From assembly GCA_021203705.1 (NCBI GenBank), contig JAJQAR010000369.1, forward strand, positions 1-6,177: DNA of 6,177 nucleotides, read 5' to 3'. The notes below the pieces were generated by a model. It made no database searches. It was not told where the DNA came from and worked only from the letters and a program-made list of their open reading frames with translations. This document shows positions 1 to 6,177 of the stretch, piece after piece. A program made the translations under genes and the position numbers. Position 1 is the stretch's first letter. Every line of letters begins with the position of its first letter. This DNA is from Prevotella sp. (GTDB lineage Bacteria; Bacteroidota; Bacteroidia; Bacteroidales; Bacteroidaceae).

Positions 1-54
1 CATCAAATGAGAGGGGTGGAAATGGGAAGAAAAGTTACAAATAGGGAATGAGAT
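1..54 (+). other. Upstream leader or remnant before hsdM
   Basis: Frame 1 is open from the window edge for 16 codons and stops with TGA at 49-51, three bases before the hsdM start and in the same frame. It could be the tail of an upstream gene (it ends MGRKVTNRE) or chance, since an open stretch this short is expected by luck. A GAGGGG stretch at about 11-16 precedes an ATG at 22, but the resulting nine-residue peptide is not recognisable. I see no Bacteroidota-type (TAnnTTTG) or sigma70-like promoter here, so the operon promoter probably lies before the window. Confidence 0.2.
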
Positions 55-1623
55 ATGAATACTGAGGAACTAAAAAGTGAATTGGAGACTTTGATTTGGA
101 GAACGGCGACCAATCTTGTGCATGGTGGTAAGGTGGCACCTGTGCAGTTTATGGACTATATGCTTGGTGCATTATTCTATCGGTTTATATCGGAGAATAT
201 CACTGACTACTGCAACAAGTTGATGACAGAATCGGGAGTGCTTGATGCTGACTTTGCAAATATGAAAGATGATGTTGCTGGGTTTGGCCGTGATCAAATA
301 GTAAATGCAAAAGGATTTTTCATACTGCCATCACAGTTGTTTATCAATGTAGCCAATGGCGCAAGAAATAATGAAGACTTAAATACGACATTAGCAAACA
401 ACTTTAAACAAATTGAAGAAAGTGCTATTGGTACACGGAGTGAGGATGATGTAAAAGGTTTGTTCGACAACTTCAACACAAACGATAAAGGTTTAGGTGC
501 TACTGTTGCAGAGCGTAATGAAATGTTAGCAACATTGCTTGAGAGCGTAAGGGATTTGAATTTTACAAAATATAAAGAAAGCGGATTGGATGTGTTCGGT
601 ATCTGTTATGAATACCTTATAAAAATGTATGCGCTAAATTCCGGTACAAAGGGTGGAGAATTCTACACTCCTGGTGAGGTCAGTTATCTGTTAGCAAAAA
701 TAGCGGTTGCGGAGCGAACAAGCATAAACAAAGTTTATGACCCGGCATGCGGCTCAGGCTCGCTTTTGCTTAATTTCAAAAAAGTATTGGATGCAAGAAA
801 CATAAATGAGGGATTTTTCGGTCAGGAGATAAATGTAAAGACATACAATCTCTGTCGTATGAATATGTTCTTGCATGACGTTAATTACGATCATTTCGAT
901 ATTCAGAATGGAGATACATTGAAAAATCCATTACACGAATCAGATGAGCCTTTTGATGCGATTGTTTCCAATCCGCCATACAGTGTGCCATGGGATGGAG
1001 ATGGCGATATTACATTAATCAACGACCCACGTTTTTCACCTGCTGGCGTGCTTGCTCCAAGATCGAGAGCAGACTTTGCATTTACCATGCATATTCTTTC
1101 ATGGCTTTCCACAGAAGGAACGGCAGCAATCGTAGAATTTCCAGGTGTGCTTTATCGTGGCGGAGCGGAACAAAAAATACGTAAATATCTTGTAACAAAT
1201 AATTTTGTTGATACTGTAATACAACTTGCTCCAAATATGTTTTTCGGTGCAGTGATAGCTACATGTATTATTGTATTGAAAAAGAACAAGAAGGACAACC
1301 ATATATGTTTCATCGATGCATCGAAAGAGTTTGTACATGAGGGTAATAAGAATAAATTATCACCTGAAAACATTAATCGGATTTACGAAACGCATTGGAA
1401 TAAAAGTGAAGATGAGCATTTTTCCCATGTGGTTACTATCGGTGATGTGGAGGAGCATGATTTTAATCTTAGTGTTTCAACATACGTTGAGCTGAAAGAC
1501 GAAACTGAGCAGATAGACATTAGGGTACTTAATGAGAGGATAGCACAAATCGTAAATCGAGAGAATGAATTACGTTCAGAGCTTGACGAAATAGTTATGG
1601 AATTAGAAACGGAAATGGTATGA
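55..1623 (+). CDS. hsdM: Type I restriction-modification methyltransferase subunit HsdM
   Basis: HsdM transfers a methyl group from S-adenosylmethionine to N6 of adenine. Two copies bind one HsdS to form the cytoplasmic modification enzyme, which is also the core of the restriction complex. The 522-residue protein has the usual family length. Residues 1 to about 150 resemble the helical HsdM N-terminal domain, and about 165-480 form the N6 adenine methyltransferase domain. Visible motifs are GEFYTPGEV (201-209), the SAM-binding motif I DPACGSGS (229-236), and the catalytic motif IV NPPY (306-309), all intact. The tail (about 480-520) is rich in charged residues and probably helical, fitting contact with HsdS. 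The start at 55 is favoured because an in-frame TGA lies at 49-51 and the sequence from this Met matches the family N-terminus; the upstream GGGAATGAG is only a weak ribosome binding site. The stop overlaps the hsdS start by 4 bp. No frameshift or missing catalytic residue is seen. Confidence 0.97.
   Translation: MNTEELKSELETLIWRTATNLVHGGKVAPVQFMDYMLGALFYRFISENITDYCNKLMTESGVLDADFANMKDDVAGFGRDQIVNAKGFFILPSQLFINVANGARNNEDLNTTLANNFKQIEESAIGTRSEDDVKGLFDNFNTNDKGLGATVAERNEMLATLLESVRDLNFTKYKESGLDVFGICYEYLIKMYALNSGTKGGEFYTPGEVSYLLAKIAVAERTSINKVYDPACGSGSLLLNFKKVLDARNINEGFFGQEINVKTYNLCRMNMFLHDVNYDHFDIQNGDTLKNPLHESDEPFDAIVSNPPYSVPWDGDGDITLINDPRFSPAGVLAPRSRADFAFTMHILSWLSTEGTAAIVEFPGVLYRGGAEQKIRKYLVTNNFVDTVIQLAPNMFFGAVIATCIIVLKKNKKDNHICFIDASKEFVHEGNKNKLSPENINRIYETHWNKSEDEHFSHVVTIGDVEEHDFNLSVSTYVELKDETEQIDIRVLNERIAQIVNRENELRSELDEIVMELETEMV
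1620..1623 (+). promoter_or_regulatory. ATGA stop/start overlap coupling hsdM to hsdS
   Basis: The hsdS ATG (1620-1622) overlaps the hsdM TGA (1621-1623). Such overlaps usually mean that ribosomes finishing the first gene start the second. Only a weak purine stretch (GGAAATGG, 1611-1618) precedes it, so HsdS synthesis probably depends on hsdM translation. This would keep M and S in proportion for the M2S1 complex. Confidence 0.75.
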
Positions 1624-2882
1624 GTAAGTTTTCTGAACTTATTGAGAAACTTTGTCCTAATGGGGTCGAGTTTAAATCTTTGGGAGAAGTAGCCAATTGT
1701 TATTCTGGTGCTACACCTTCTACTATGAGAAGAGAATATTGGGAAAATGGTACAATTCCATGGATGAGTTCAGGAGAAGTTAATCTTGGTCAAGTATTTT
1801 CTGTTGAGAAAAAAATAACTCAATTAGGTTATGATAATTGTAGTACTAAAATGGTTCCTGCCAATACTGTGGTGATTGCTTTGGCTGGTCAAGGGAAAAC
1901 ACGAGGTACTGTTGCGATTACAAGAATTGAACTATGTACAAATCAATCACTATGTGCTATTGTTACGAATAAATCTTTAAACAGCGATTTTCTATATCAC
2001 TATTTAAAATCTAAATATTCAGAGTTACGTAAAATATCATCAGGAGATGGAACACGTGGAGGACTAAATCAAACTATGTTAAAAAAATATGTTGTTCCTA
2101 TTCCCCCTATTGAAGTTCAAAATGAGATTGTGCGCATTTTGGATAAATTCTCTATGCTTGAAGAAGAATTAGAAATTAAACTTCAAAATGAGTTGGAATA
2201 CCGTAAGCAGCAATATGAGTATTATAGAGATAAATTGCTGTCATTCAGCAATTTAGAAATGGGGGGGGTAAGAAATTATAAAGTAAATGGGTTGACTATG
2301 GGAGAGATAGGAACATTTATACGAGGGAAACGTTTTGTGCGTACAGATATTGTTGAACAGGGTGTACCCTGTATCCATTATGGAGATATGTACACATACT
2401 ATGGTTTAAAAACTAATGAGGCACGAACTTTTCTTACAGATGAGAAAGCAAAGAAAATGCGTTTTGCAGATAATAATGATGTAATAATCGTTGGGGTAGG
2501 AGAAAACAATATTGATATTGGAGTTGGGCTTGCTTGGCTTGGAGATGAAAAGGTTGCAGTTCATGATGCGTGTTTTATATTCAAGAGTGATTTAAACCCA
2601 CGATATGTCTCACACTTTCTTCGCACAACAGATTATCATAAACAAATTAAGAAATATGTGTATGAAGGTAAAATATGTTCAATATCGGCAAAGAATTTAG
2701 GAAAAACAATTATTCCCGTTCCTTCAAAAGAAGAACAGGAAAGAATAGCCAACATTCTTGACCGTTTCGAGGTATTGACAACGGATATTTGCAACGGGTT
2801 GCCGGAGGAGATAAAGGCAAGACAGCAACAATATGAGTATTACCGAAACAAGCTATTAACATTTAAAGAAAGGACAGCATGA
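1620..2882 (+). CDS. hsdS: Type I restriction-modification specificity subunit HsdS, two TRDs, G8 tract between halves
   Basis: HsdS reads the bipartite DNA target and holds the two HsdM subunits. The 420-residue protein has the usual two-fold design. TRD1 covers about 16-157 and contains IPWMSSGEV (46-54). The central conserved helical region covers about 158-209 and ends RKQQYEYYRDKLLSF (195-209). TRD2 covers about 227-365 and contains PCIHYGDMYTYYG (250-262). The distal conserved region covers about 366-416 and ends RQQQYEYYRNKLLTF (401-415). The two conserved regions are clearly repeats of each other and form the spacer helices that set the distance between half-sites. The actual DNA target cannot be read from the sequence. 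Codons 214-217 (Met-Gly-Gly-Val) contain a run of eight G at the junction of the halves; as sequenced the frame is intact. In-frame Met227 (2298) opens TRD2 and could start a separate second half. The gene overlaps both neighbours by 4 bp. A TRD1 stretch is more AT-rich than hsdR, as expected for exchangeable TRDs. Confidence 0.96.
   Translation: MSKFSELIEKLCPNGVEFKSLGEVANCYSGATPSTMRREYWENGTIPWMSSGEVNLGQVFSVEKKITQLGYDNCSTKMVPANTVVIALAGQGKTRGTVAITRIELCTNQSLCAIVTNKSLNSDFLYHYLKSKYSELRKISSGDGTRGGLNQTMLKKYVVPIPPIEVQNEIVRILDKFSMLEEELEIKLQNELEYRKQQYEYYRDKLLSFSNLEMGGVRNYKVNGLTMGEIGTFIRGKRFVRTDIVEQGVPCIHYGDMYTYYGLKTNEARTFLTDEKAKKMRFADNNDVIIVGVGENNIDIGVGLAWLGDEKVAVHDACFIFKSDLNPRYVSHFLRTTDYHKQIKKYVYEGKICSISAKNLGKTIIPVPSKEEQERIANILDRFEVLTTDICNGLPEEIKARQQQYEYYRNKLLTFKERTA
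2211..2224 (+). repeat. Direct repeat copy 1, end of central HsdS conserved region
   Basis: The 14-base sequence CAATATGAGTATTA recurs exactly at 2829-2842. It encodes QYEYY (codons 198-202, the last one partial) within RKQQYEYYRDKLLSF. It marks the equivalent end of each half of HsdS and reflects the internal duplication of the protein. Confidence 0.75.
2261..2268 (+). repeat. Eight-G homopolymer, candidate phase-variation tract in hsdS
   Basis: Eight consecutive G follow AT at 2259-2260 and encode the end of Met214, then Gly215, Gly216 and the first base of Val217. They lie between the central conserved region and TRD2. With seven G the reading becomes ATG GGG GGG TAA, giving a 216-residue protein. 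With nine G it becomes ATG GGG GGG GGT AAG AAA TTA TAA, giving 220 residues. Either slip therefore yields a half HsdS carrying TRD1 and its conserved region. Poly-G tracts of similar length at this place in NgoAV hsdS are known to be phase-variable; variation here is inferred, not seen. Confidence 0.7.
2829..2842 (+). repeat. Direct repeat copy 2, end of distal HsdS conserved region
   Basis: This is the second exact copy of CAATATGAGTATTA, encoding QYEYY at residues 404-408 (the last codon partial) within RQQQYEYYRNKLLTF. The copies are 618 bases apart, a multiple of three, so recombination between them would keep frame and delete one TRD plus one conserved region. Confidence 0.75.
2869..2882 (+). 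promoter_or_regulatory. Ribosome binding site and ATGA overlap at the hsdS/hsdR junction
   Basis: AAAGGA (2869-2874) lies four bases before the hsdR ATG (2879-2881), which overlaps the hsdS TGA (2880-2882). The purine stretch is better than those before hsdM and hsdS, so HsdR may be started both by coupling from hsdS and, to some degree, independently. This matters if hsdS translation is cut short by slippage at 2261-2268. Confidence 0.55.
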
Positions 2883-5800
2883 ACGGATATAAAATAATAT
2901 CAGAGAATGATACAAGTACAGTAGTTGCGCACTATGTCAGGGAAGCCACTAATGTGAGTGAGGACTATCAGAGCGAGGCGGATTTGGAGAAAGAATTGAT
3001 TGCCCAGTTGAAAAGGCAAGGATACGAGTATGCCCAAATAAAGAGTGAAGCGGAACTTATAACCAATCTTCGCAAACAGATAGAAAGCCTCAATAAATAT
3101 AGTTTCACAGATGGAGAGTGGGAACGATTCTTCAGATCAGAGATAACATCAGAAGGCAAGGGGATTGAGGAAAAGACACAAACCATACAGACCGATTATG
3201 TGAAAACGCTGAAGCTTGATGACGGAACTGTAAAAAACATCTATCTGTTAAACAAGAAAGACATACACGCCAATTCCACGCAAGTGATAAACCAGTATGT
3301 GCCGGAAGGAGGCGCGAGGGCAAACAGATATGACGTTACGATACTTGTAAACGGACTGCCGTTGGTGCATATAGAGTTAAAGCGCAGGGGAAAGAGCATA
3401 AAGGAGGCCTTCAACCAGATAAACCGTTATGGCAGGGAGAGTTTCTGGGCAGACAACGGCTTGTTTGAATATGTGCAACTGTTCGTTATCAGCAACGGCA
3501 CGCAGACAAAGTATTACAGCAATACGATACGGGCAGGGCATATCAAGGAACAGAGCAAGACAAGGAAACCGAAGTTGCGCACGTCAAATTCCTTTGAGTT
3601 CACGAGTTACTGGGCAGATGGCGACAACAAAATAATAAATGACCTGACAGATTTCACAGCAACATTCTTTTCGAGGCATACACTGCTAAGCGTGCTGACA
3701 AGGTTCTGCGTGTTCACAGAACAGAAATTACTGTTGGCAATGCGCCCATACCAGATAGCCGCGACAGAAAAGTTGCTGAACAGGATTGAGATAGCGCATA
3801 ATGCAAAGTTATACGGCAAAAAAGAGGCGGGAGGCTATATATGGCACACGACAGGCTCCGGCAAGACACTGACATCATTCAAAGCCGCACAGTTGGCCAC
3901 CAACCTGCCGTATATAGAGAAGGTGTTGTTTGTGGTTGACAGGAAAGACTTGGACTATCAGACCATGAAGGAATACGACCGTTTTCAGAAGGGAGCGGCA
4001 AACGGCAACAGTTCGACGAGGGAATTGGAAAGGCAGTTGGGCAATCCGCAAAGCAGGATTATAATCACAACAATACAGAAGTTGAGTAATTTTGTGCAAA
4101 AAAATCCGAATCACGACATATACAATAAGGAAGTAGTGATGATATTTGACGAGTGCCACCGCTCGCAGTTCGGTGCAATGCACACAATAATCACAAAAAG
4201 TTTCAAGAAGTTTTATCTTTTCGGTTTTACCGGCACGCCTATTTTTGCGGAGAATGTATCAGCAAACAGCGGACTGTTCAAGACCACAGAAGACGTGTTC
4301 GGAGCACGTCTGCACACCTATACAATAGTAGATGCCATAAGAGACCATAATGTGCTGCCGTTCCGTGTGGCGTATATACGTACCATAAGGGAGAAAAAAG
4401 ACATAGAAACCAGTAAGGTGTGGGATATTGAAAGAGACAAGGCACTTGCTGACCCCAAAAGGATAACCAAGATTACGGCATATATATTGGAGCATTTTGA
4501 CCAGCAGACCAAACGCTCATCGGCATATACATACGACCGTCTATATAATATTGCGGAAGTAGTTAAAGATAAAAGGAAAGAGGTTGAGGAAGTGCGCAGG
4601 AAAACGAGGCTCAACGGTTTCAACAGTATATTTGCGGTACAGAGTATAGAATACGCCAAAATGTATTATTCGGAGTTTCAGAAACAGATGGATAAATTGC
4701 CAGAAAACATGAGACTTAAAATAGCGACAATATTCAGTTATGGCGTGAATGACGAGGCGGGAGACGGCTACGAGGAAGAAGACAACGACTCAACGGCAGG
4801 GTTGGATGAGAGCAGCAGGGATTTCTTAGAAATGGCGATAAAGGATTACAACAAGCAGTTTAAAACAGAATACGACACATCATCCGACAAGTTTCCGAAT
4901 TACTACAAAGACGTCAGTCAGCGCATGAAGAACCGTGAGATAGACCTTTTGATTGTGGTCAATATGTTCCTCACCGGTTTTGACGCGACGACATTGAACA
5001 CATTATGGGTAGATAAGAATTTGCGGTATCATGGACTGTTGCAGTCGTACAGCAGGACAAACAGGATCCTCAATTCAGTGAAAGTTGTGGGCAACATAGT
5101 ATGTTTCCGCAATTTGGAAGAAGCCACCAACAAGGCACTGTCATTATTCGGCGATGCCGATGCCCACAGCACGACTATCCTGCGCCCATTTGAAGATTAT
5201 TTCAACGGCTATAAAGGTGAAGACAAGGTGCATGTAAAGGGTTATATGGACTATCTAAAGGAGTTACAGGAAAGGTTCAAACCAGGAGAGCTCCCGAATG
5301 GAGAGAAAGCAGAAAAGGAGTTTATCCGTTTGTTCGGGACGGTGTTGCGCATGGTGAATTTACTCAGTAATTTTGAGCAGTTCCCCACAAGAAATCCATT
5401 ATCCGAAAGAGATTTGCAGGATTATACCAGCATATACATTGACCTTGCGGAAAAGTACCGCAACAACAATAAATATGACAAGGAAAACATCAATGACGAT
5501 ATAGAGTTTGAGATGGAATTGGTGAAACAGGTGGAGGTGAATATCGACTACATACTATATCTTGTAGCTCTTTATCATAAAGGTCATTGTAAGGATAAGG
5601 AAATAGAAATCAAGATTGTAAAGGCGATAGATTCAAGTCCTGACCTTAGGGACAAGAAAGAGCTTATAACAAAATTCGTGGAGTCATTAAATGCGGACAG
5701 TAATGTTTATGAGGACTGGAAAGAATATGTGAATGAGCAAAAGCGGGAGGAATACGAGAATATCATAAGTGAGGAGAAATTAAAACACGATAAGGCGATT

Positions 5801-6007
5801 GAATTCATAGAAATGGCTTTCACACGCGGATATGTACCTGAAGGCGGATTGGAGCTGAATGGCATCATGCCAGCCATAAATCCGTTTGACCCAAAGGCGA
5901 ACAGGGAAGGGATCGTCAAGAGGGTATTGGAACGAATAAAGAAATTCTTCACAAAATTCTTTGAGGTGGCGAACGGAAAATTCAGTGCGCAATGCTGCGC
6001 AAAATAA
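2879..6007 (+). CDS. hsdR: Type I restriction endonuclease/translocase subunit HsdR (type IC-like)
   Basis: HsdR is the motor and nuclease of the type I complex: bound to M2S1 at an unmethylated site, it pulls in DNA using ATP and cuts far from the site. The PD-(D/E)xK nuclease domain shows D152, E166 and K168 (ELK), followed by Q180-x3-Y184. This spacing nearly equals that of EcoR124I HsdR (D151, E165, K167). The superfamily 2 helicase motor has Walker A TTGSGKT (324-330), Walker B DECH (424-427), motif III TGTP (451-454), motif V-like NMFLTGFDAT (695-704) and motif VI-like QSYSRTNR (722-729). The C-terminal helical domain (about 790-1030) would bind the M2S1 core and contains GYVPEGGLELNGIMP (984-998). 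The length of 1042 residues is typical and all visible catalytic residues are present. The usual C-terminus near FFTKFFEV (1023-1030) is extended by an odd 12-residue tail, ANGKFSAQCCAK. A sampled stretch is about 48% GC by hand count, against about 32% for a TRD1 stretch of hsdS. Confidence 0.97.
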   Translation: MNGYKIISENDTSTVVAHYVREATNVSEDYQSEADLEKELIAQLKRQGYEYAQIKSEAELITNLRKQIESLNKYSFTDGEWERFFRSEITSEGKGIEEKTQTIQTDYVKTLKLDDGTVKNIYLLNKKDIHANSTQVINQYVPEGGARANRYDVTILVNGLPLVHIELKRRGKSIKEAFNQINRYGRESFWADNGLFEYVQLFVISNGTQTKYYSNTIRAGHIKEQSKTRKPKLRTSNSFEFTSYWADGDNKIINDLTDFTATFFSRHTLLSVLTRFCVFTEQKLLLAMRPYQIAATEKLLNRIEIAHNAKLYGKKEAGGYIWHTTGSGKTLTSFKAAQLATNLPYIEKVLFVVDRKDLDYQTMKEYDRFQKGAANGNSSTRELERQLGNPQSRIIITTIQKLSNFVQKNPNHDIYNKEVVMIFDECHRSQFGAMHTIITKSFKKFYLFGFTGTPIFAENVSANSGLFKTTEDVFGARLHTYTIVDAIRDHNVLPFRVAYIRTIREKKDIETSKVWDIERDKALADPKRITKITAYILEHFDQQTKRSSAYTYDRLYNIAEVVKDKRKEVEEVRRKTRLNGFNSIFAVQSIEYAKMYYSEFQKQMDKLPENMRLKIATIFSYGVNDEAGDGYEEEDNDSTAGLDESSRDFLEMAIKDYNKQFKTEYDTSSDKFPNYYKDVSQRMKNREIDLLIVVNMFLTGFDATTLNTLWVDKNLRYHGLLQSYSRTNRILNSVKVVGNIVCFRNLEEATNKALSLFGDADAHSTTILRPFEDYFNGYKGEDKVHVKGYMDYLKELQERFKPGELPNGEKAEKEFIRLFGTVLRMVNLLSNFEQFPTRNPLSERDLQDYTSIYIDLAEKYRNNNKYDKENINDDIEFEMELVKQVEVNIDYILYLVALYHKGHCKDKEIEIKIVKAIDSSPDLRDKKELITKFVESLNADSNVYEDWKEYVNEQKREEYENIISEEKLKHDKAIEFIEMAFTRGYVPEGGLELNGIMPAINPFDPKANREGIVKRVLERIKKFFTKFFEVANGKFSAQCCAK

Positions 6008-6040
6008 AAAATAAAAAATAAGAAATCGATTTTGCGTGGC
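5994..6040 (+). terminator. Possible hairpin terminator of the hsd operon (weak)
   Basis: Bases 5994-6005 can pair with 6029-6040 in a 12-bp stem: eight continuous Watson-Crick pairs (CGCAAAAT with ATTTTGCG), then two G-U and two outer G-C pairs. The loop is 23 bases of A-rich sequence. It is followed by TCCTTGTTTG, only moderately T-rich. A competing smaller hairpin is TGCGCA-ATGC-TGCGCA (5986-6001). The position just after hsdR suits a terminator, but the long loop and poor T tract keep confidence low. Confidence 0.3.
6002..6021 (+). repeat. Short period-7 A-rich repeat at the hsdR stop
   Basis: T followed by six A repeats with a period of seven (T at 6005, 6012 and 6019; the third copy is partial). 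The first T forms the hsdR TAA stop. Such A-rich tracts are common in AT-rich intergenic DNA, so this is probably only low-complexity sequence. Confidence 0.5.
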
Positions 6041-6048
6041 TCCTTGTT

Positions 6049-6072
6049 TGAACCGCACCCAAGAAGTTGGAC
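6049..6072 (-). repeat. Terminal inverted repeat (transposase-distal, right) of the IS3-like element
   Basis: This is a 24-base end sequence whose outer edge starts TGAACC and whose inner edge ends AGTTGGAC, three bases beyond the transposase stop codon. The assignment rests on resemblance to IS3-family ends and its position next to the transposase tail. The partner repeat is outside the window, so the exact boundary is provisional. Confidence 0.65.
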
Positions 6073-6075
6073 GGA

Positions 6076-6177
6076 TTAAACATTATTATTCATAAAAAGA
6101 TTACGGTATTGCACTGGGCTTTTACCATTTAACCTGTATTTAATTCTTATATTGTTATAATAGAGAATATAATCATC
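6076..6177 (-). CDS. IS3-family transposase OrfB (integrase core), C-terminal fragment
   Basis: Read on the minus strand, the frame entering at 6177 gives 33 residues and then TAA (6076-6078). The peptide contains DDYILYYNNIRIKYRLNG and KSPVQYR. This is the characteristic C-terminal end of IS3/IS150-group DDE transposases (pattern YI-x-YYN-x2-RI, then L-x-G-x-SP-x-QYR), just after the integrase catalytic core. The catalytic D, D and E residues lie beyond the window, so activity cannot be judged. The gene is convergent with hsdR and ends 68 bases from its stop. It is partial only because of the window edge, as far as can be seen. Confidence 0.85.
   Translation of the reverse strand, partial: DDYILYYNNIRIKYRLNGKSPVQYRNLFMNNNV

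Larger units (their letters stand above)
6049..6177 (-). mobile_element. IS3-family insertion sequence, right end, cut by the window edge
   Basis: From 6049 the sequence reads TGAACCGCACCC followed by AAGAAGTTGGAC, the form of many IS3-family terminal inverted repeats (TG start, AGTTGGAC near the inner edge). Immediately inside lies the 3' end of an IS3-type transposase on the minus strand. The element therefore appears to have landed about 41 bases after the hsdR stop, facing it. The other end, the opposite repeat and any target duplication lie beyond the window, so completeness cannot be judged. Confidence 0.75.

Noticed and set aside
294..1373. Several antisense and off-frame open stretches of 60-80 codons inside hsdM
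   Set aside because: They overlap a clearly conserved methyltransferase gene, have no family-like features, and read as shadows of the coding frame.
2081..2087. Run of seven A in hsdS (and another at 4098-4104 in hsdR) as further slippage sites
   Set aside because: A runs of this length are common in AT-rich coding DNA and are not placed at a domain junction; the G8 tract is far rarer by composition.
4739..4830. Acidic stretch GYEEEDNDSTAG region in HsdR as a possible insertion
   Set aside because: Type IC-like HsdR proteins commonly carry a variable acidic segment between helicase motifs here, so it is not unusual.
2968..5952. Antisense open stretches up to 113 codons inside hsdR
   Set aside because: They lie entirely within an HsdR with intact motifs, show no recognisable domain or ribosome binding site, and are expected by chance opposite a long gene.
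6023..6032. 10-bp palindrome AAATCGATTT in the intergenic gap as an operator
   Set aside because: It is short, AT-rich, lies after the operon end with no promoter in view, and falls within the loop and edge of the larger inverted repeat.
5780..6058. 92-codon minus-strand open stretch across the hsdR end and intergenic gap
   Set aside because: It starts inside the IS end, runs mostly antisense to the HsdR C-terminus, and its peptide has no recognisable features.
1..6177. CRISPR array, tRNA, rRNA, riboswitch or an extra defence gene
   Set aside because: Reading both strands shows no regular repeat-spacer pattern, no RNA gene signature and no free space of more than 170 bases outside the hsd genes.

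Overview
The window holds a complete type I restriction-modification operon, hsdM-hsdS-hsdR, all on the plus strand, followed by the end of an IS3-family insertion sequence on the minus strand. The R subunit has the size and motif spacing of the type IC (EcoR124I-like) branch. The moderately AT-rich DNA, weak Shine-Dalgarno signals and the IS3-type transposase tail would fit a gut or oral Bacteroidota such as Prevotella or Bacteroides. This taxonomic guess is soft, and a gut Firmicute is not excluded.

Layout: 1-54 is a short upstream remnant with no identifiable gene. hsdM (55-1623) encodes the N6-adenine methyltransferase subunit. hsdS (1620-2882) encodes the DNA-specificity subunit with two target-recognition domains (TRDs). 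hsdR (2879-6007) encodes the nuclease/translocase subunit. Both gene junctions are 4-bp ATGA overlaps, so the three genes almost certainly form one translationally coupled transcription unit whose promoter lies before the window. Positions 6008-6048 are a short A-rich gap with a possible hairpin. From 6049 to the window end there is an IS3-like terminal inverted repeat and the last 33 codons of its transposase, pointing back towards hsdR.

Together, two HsdM and one HsdS would methylate adenines in a bipartite recognition site set by the two TRDs. Adding two HsdR gives the ATP-driven translocating nuclease that cuts unmodified foreign DNA.

The main observation is a run of eight G at 2261-2268, exactly at the junction between the two halves of hsdS. 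Losing or gaining one G puts a stop codon at or within a few codons of the tract and leaves a half-size HsdS carrying TRD1 and its conserved region. This is the arrangement known for the phase-variable NgoAV system of Neisseria gonorrhoeae, and suggests that this locus can switch DNA specificity, and perhaps restriction, by slippage. No wholly new system was seen; the genes belong to known families.
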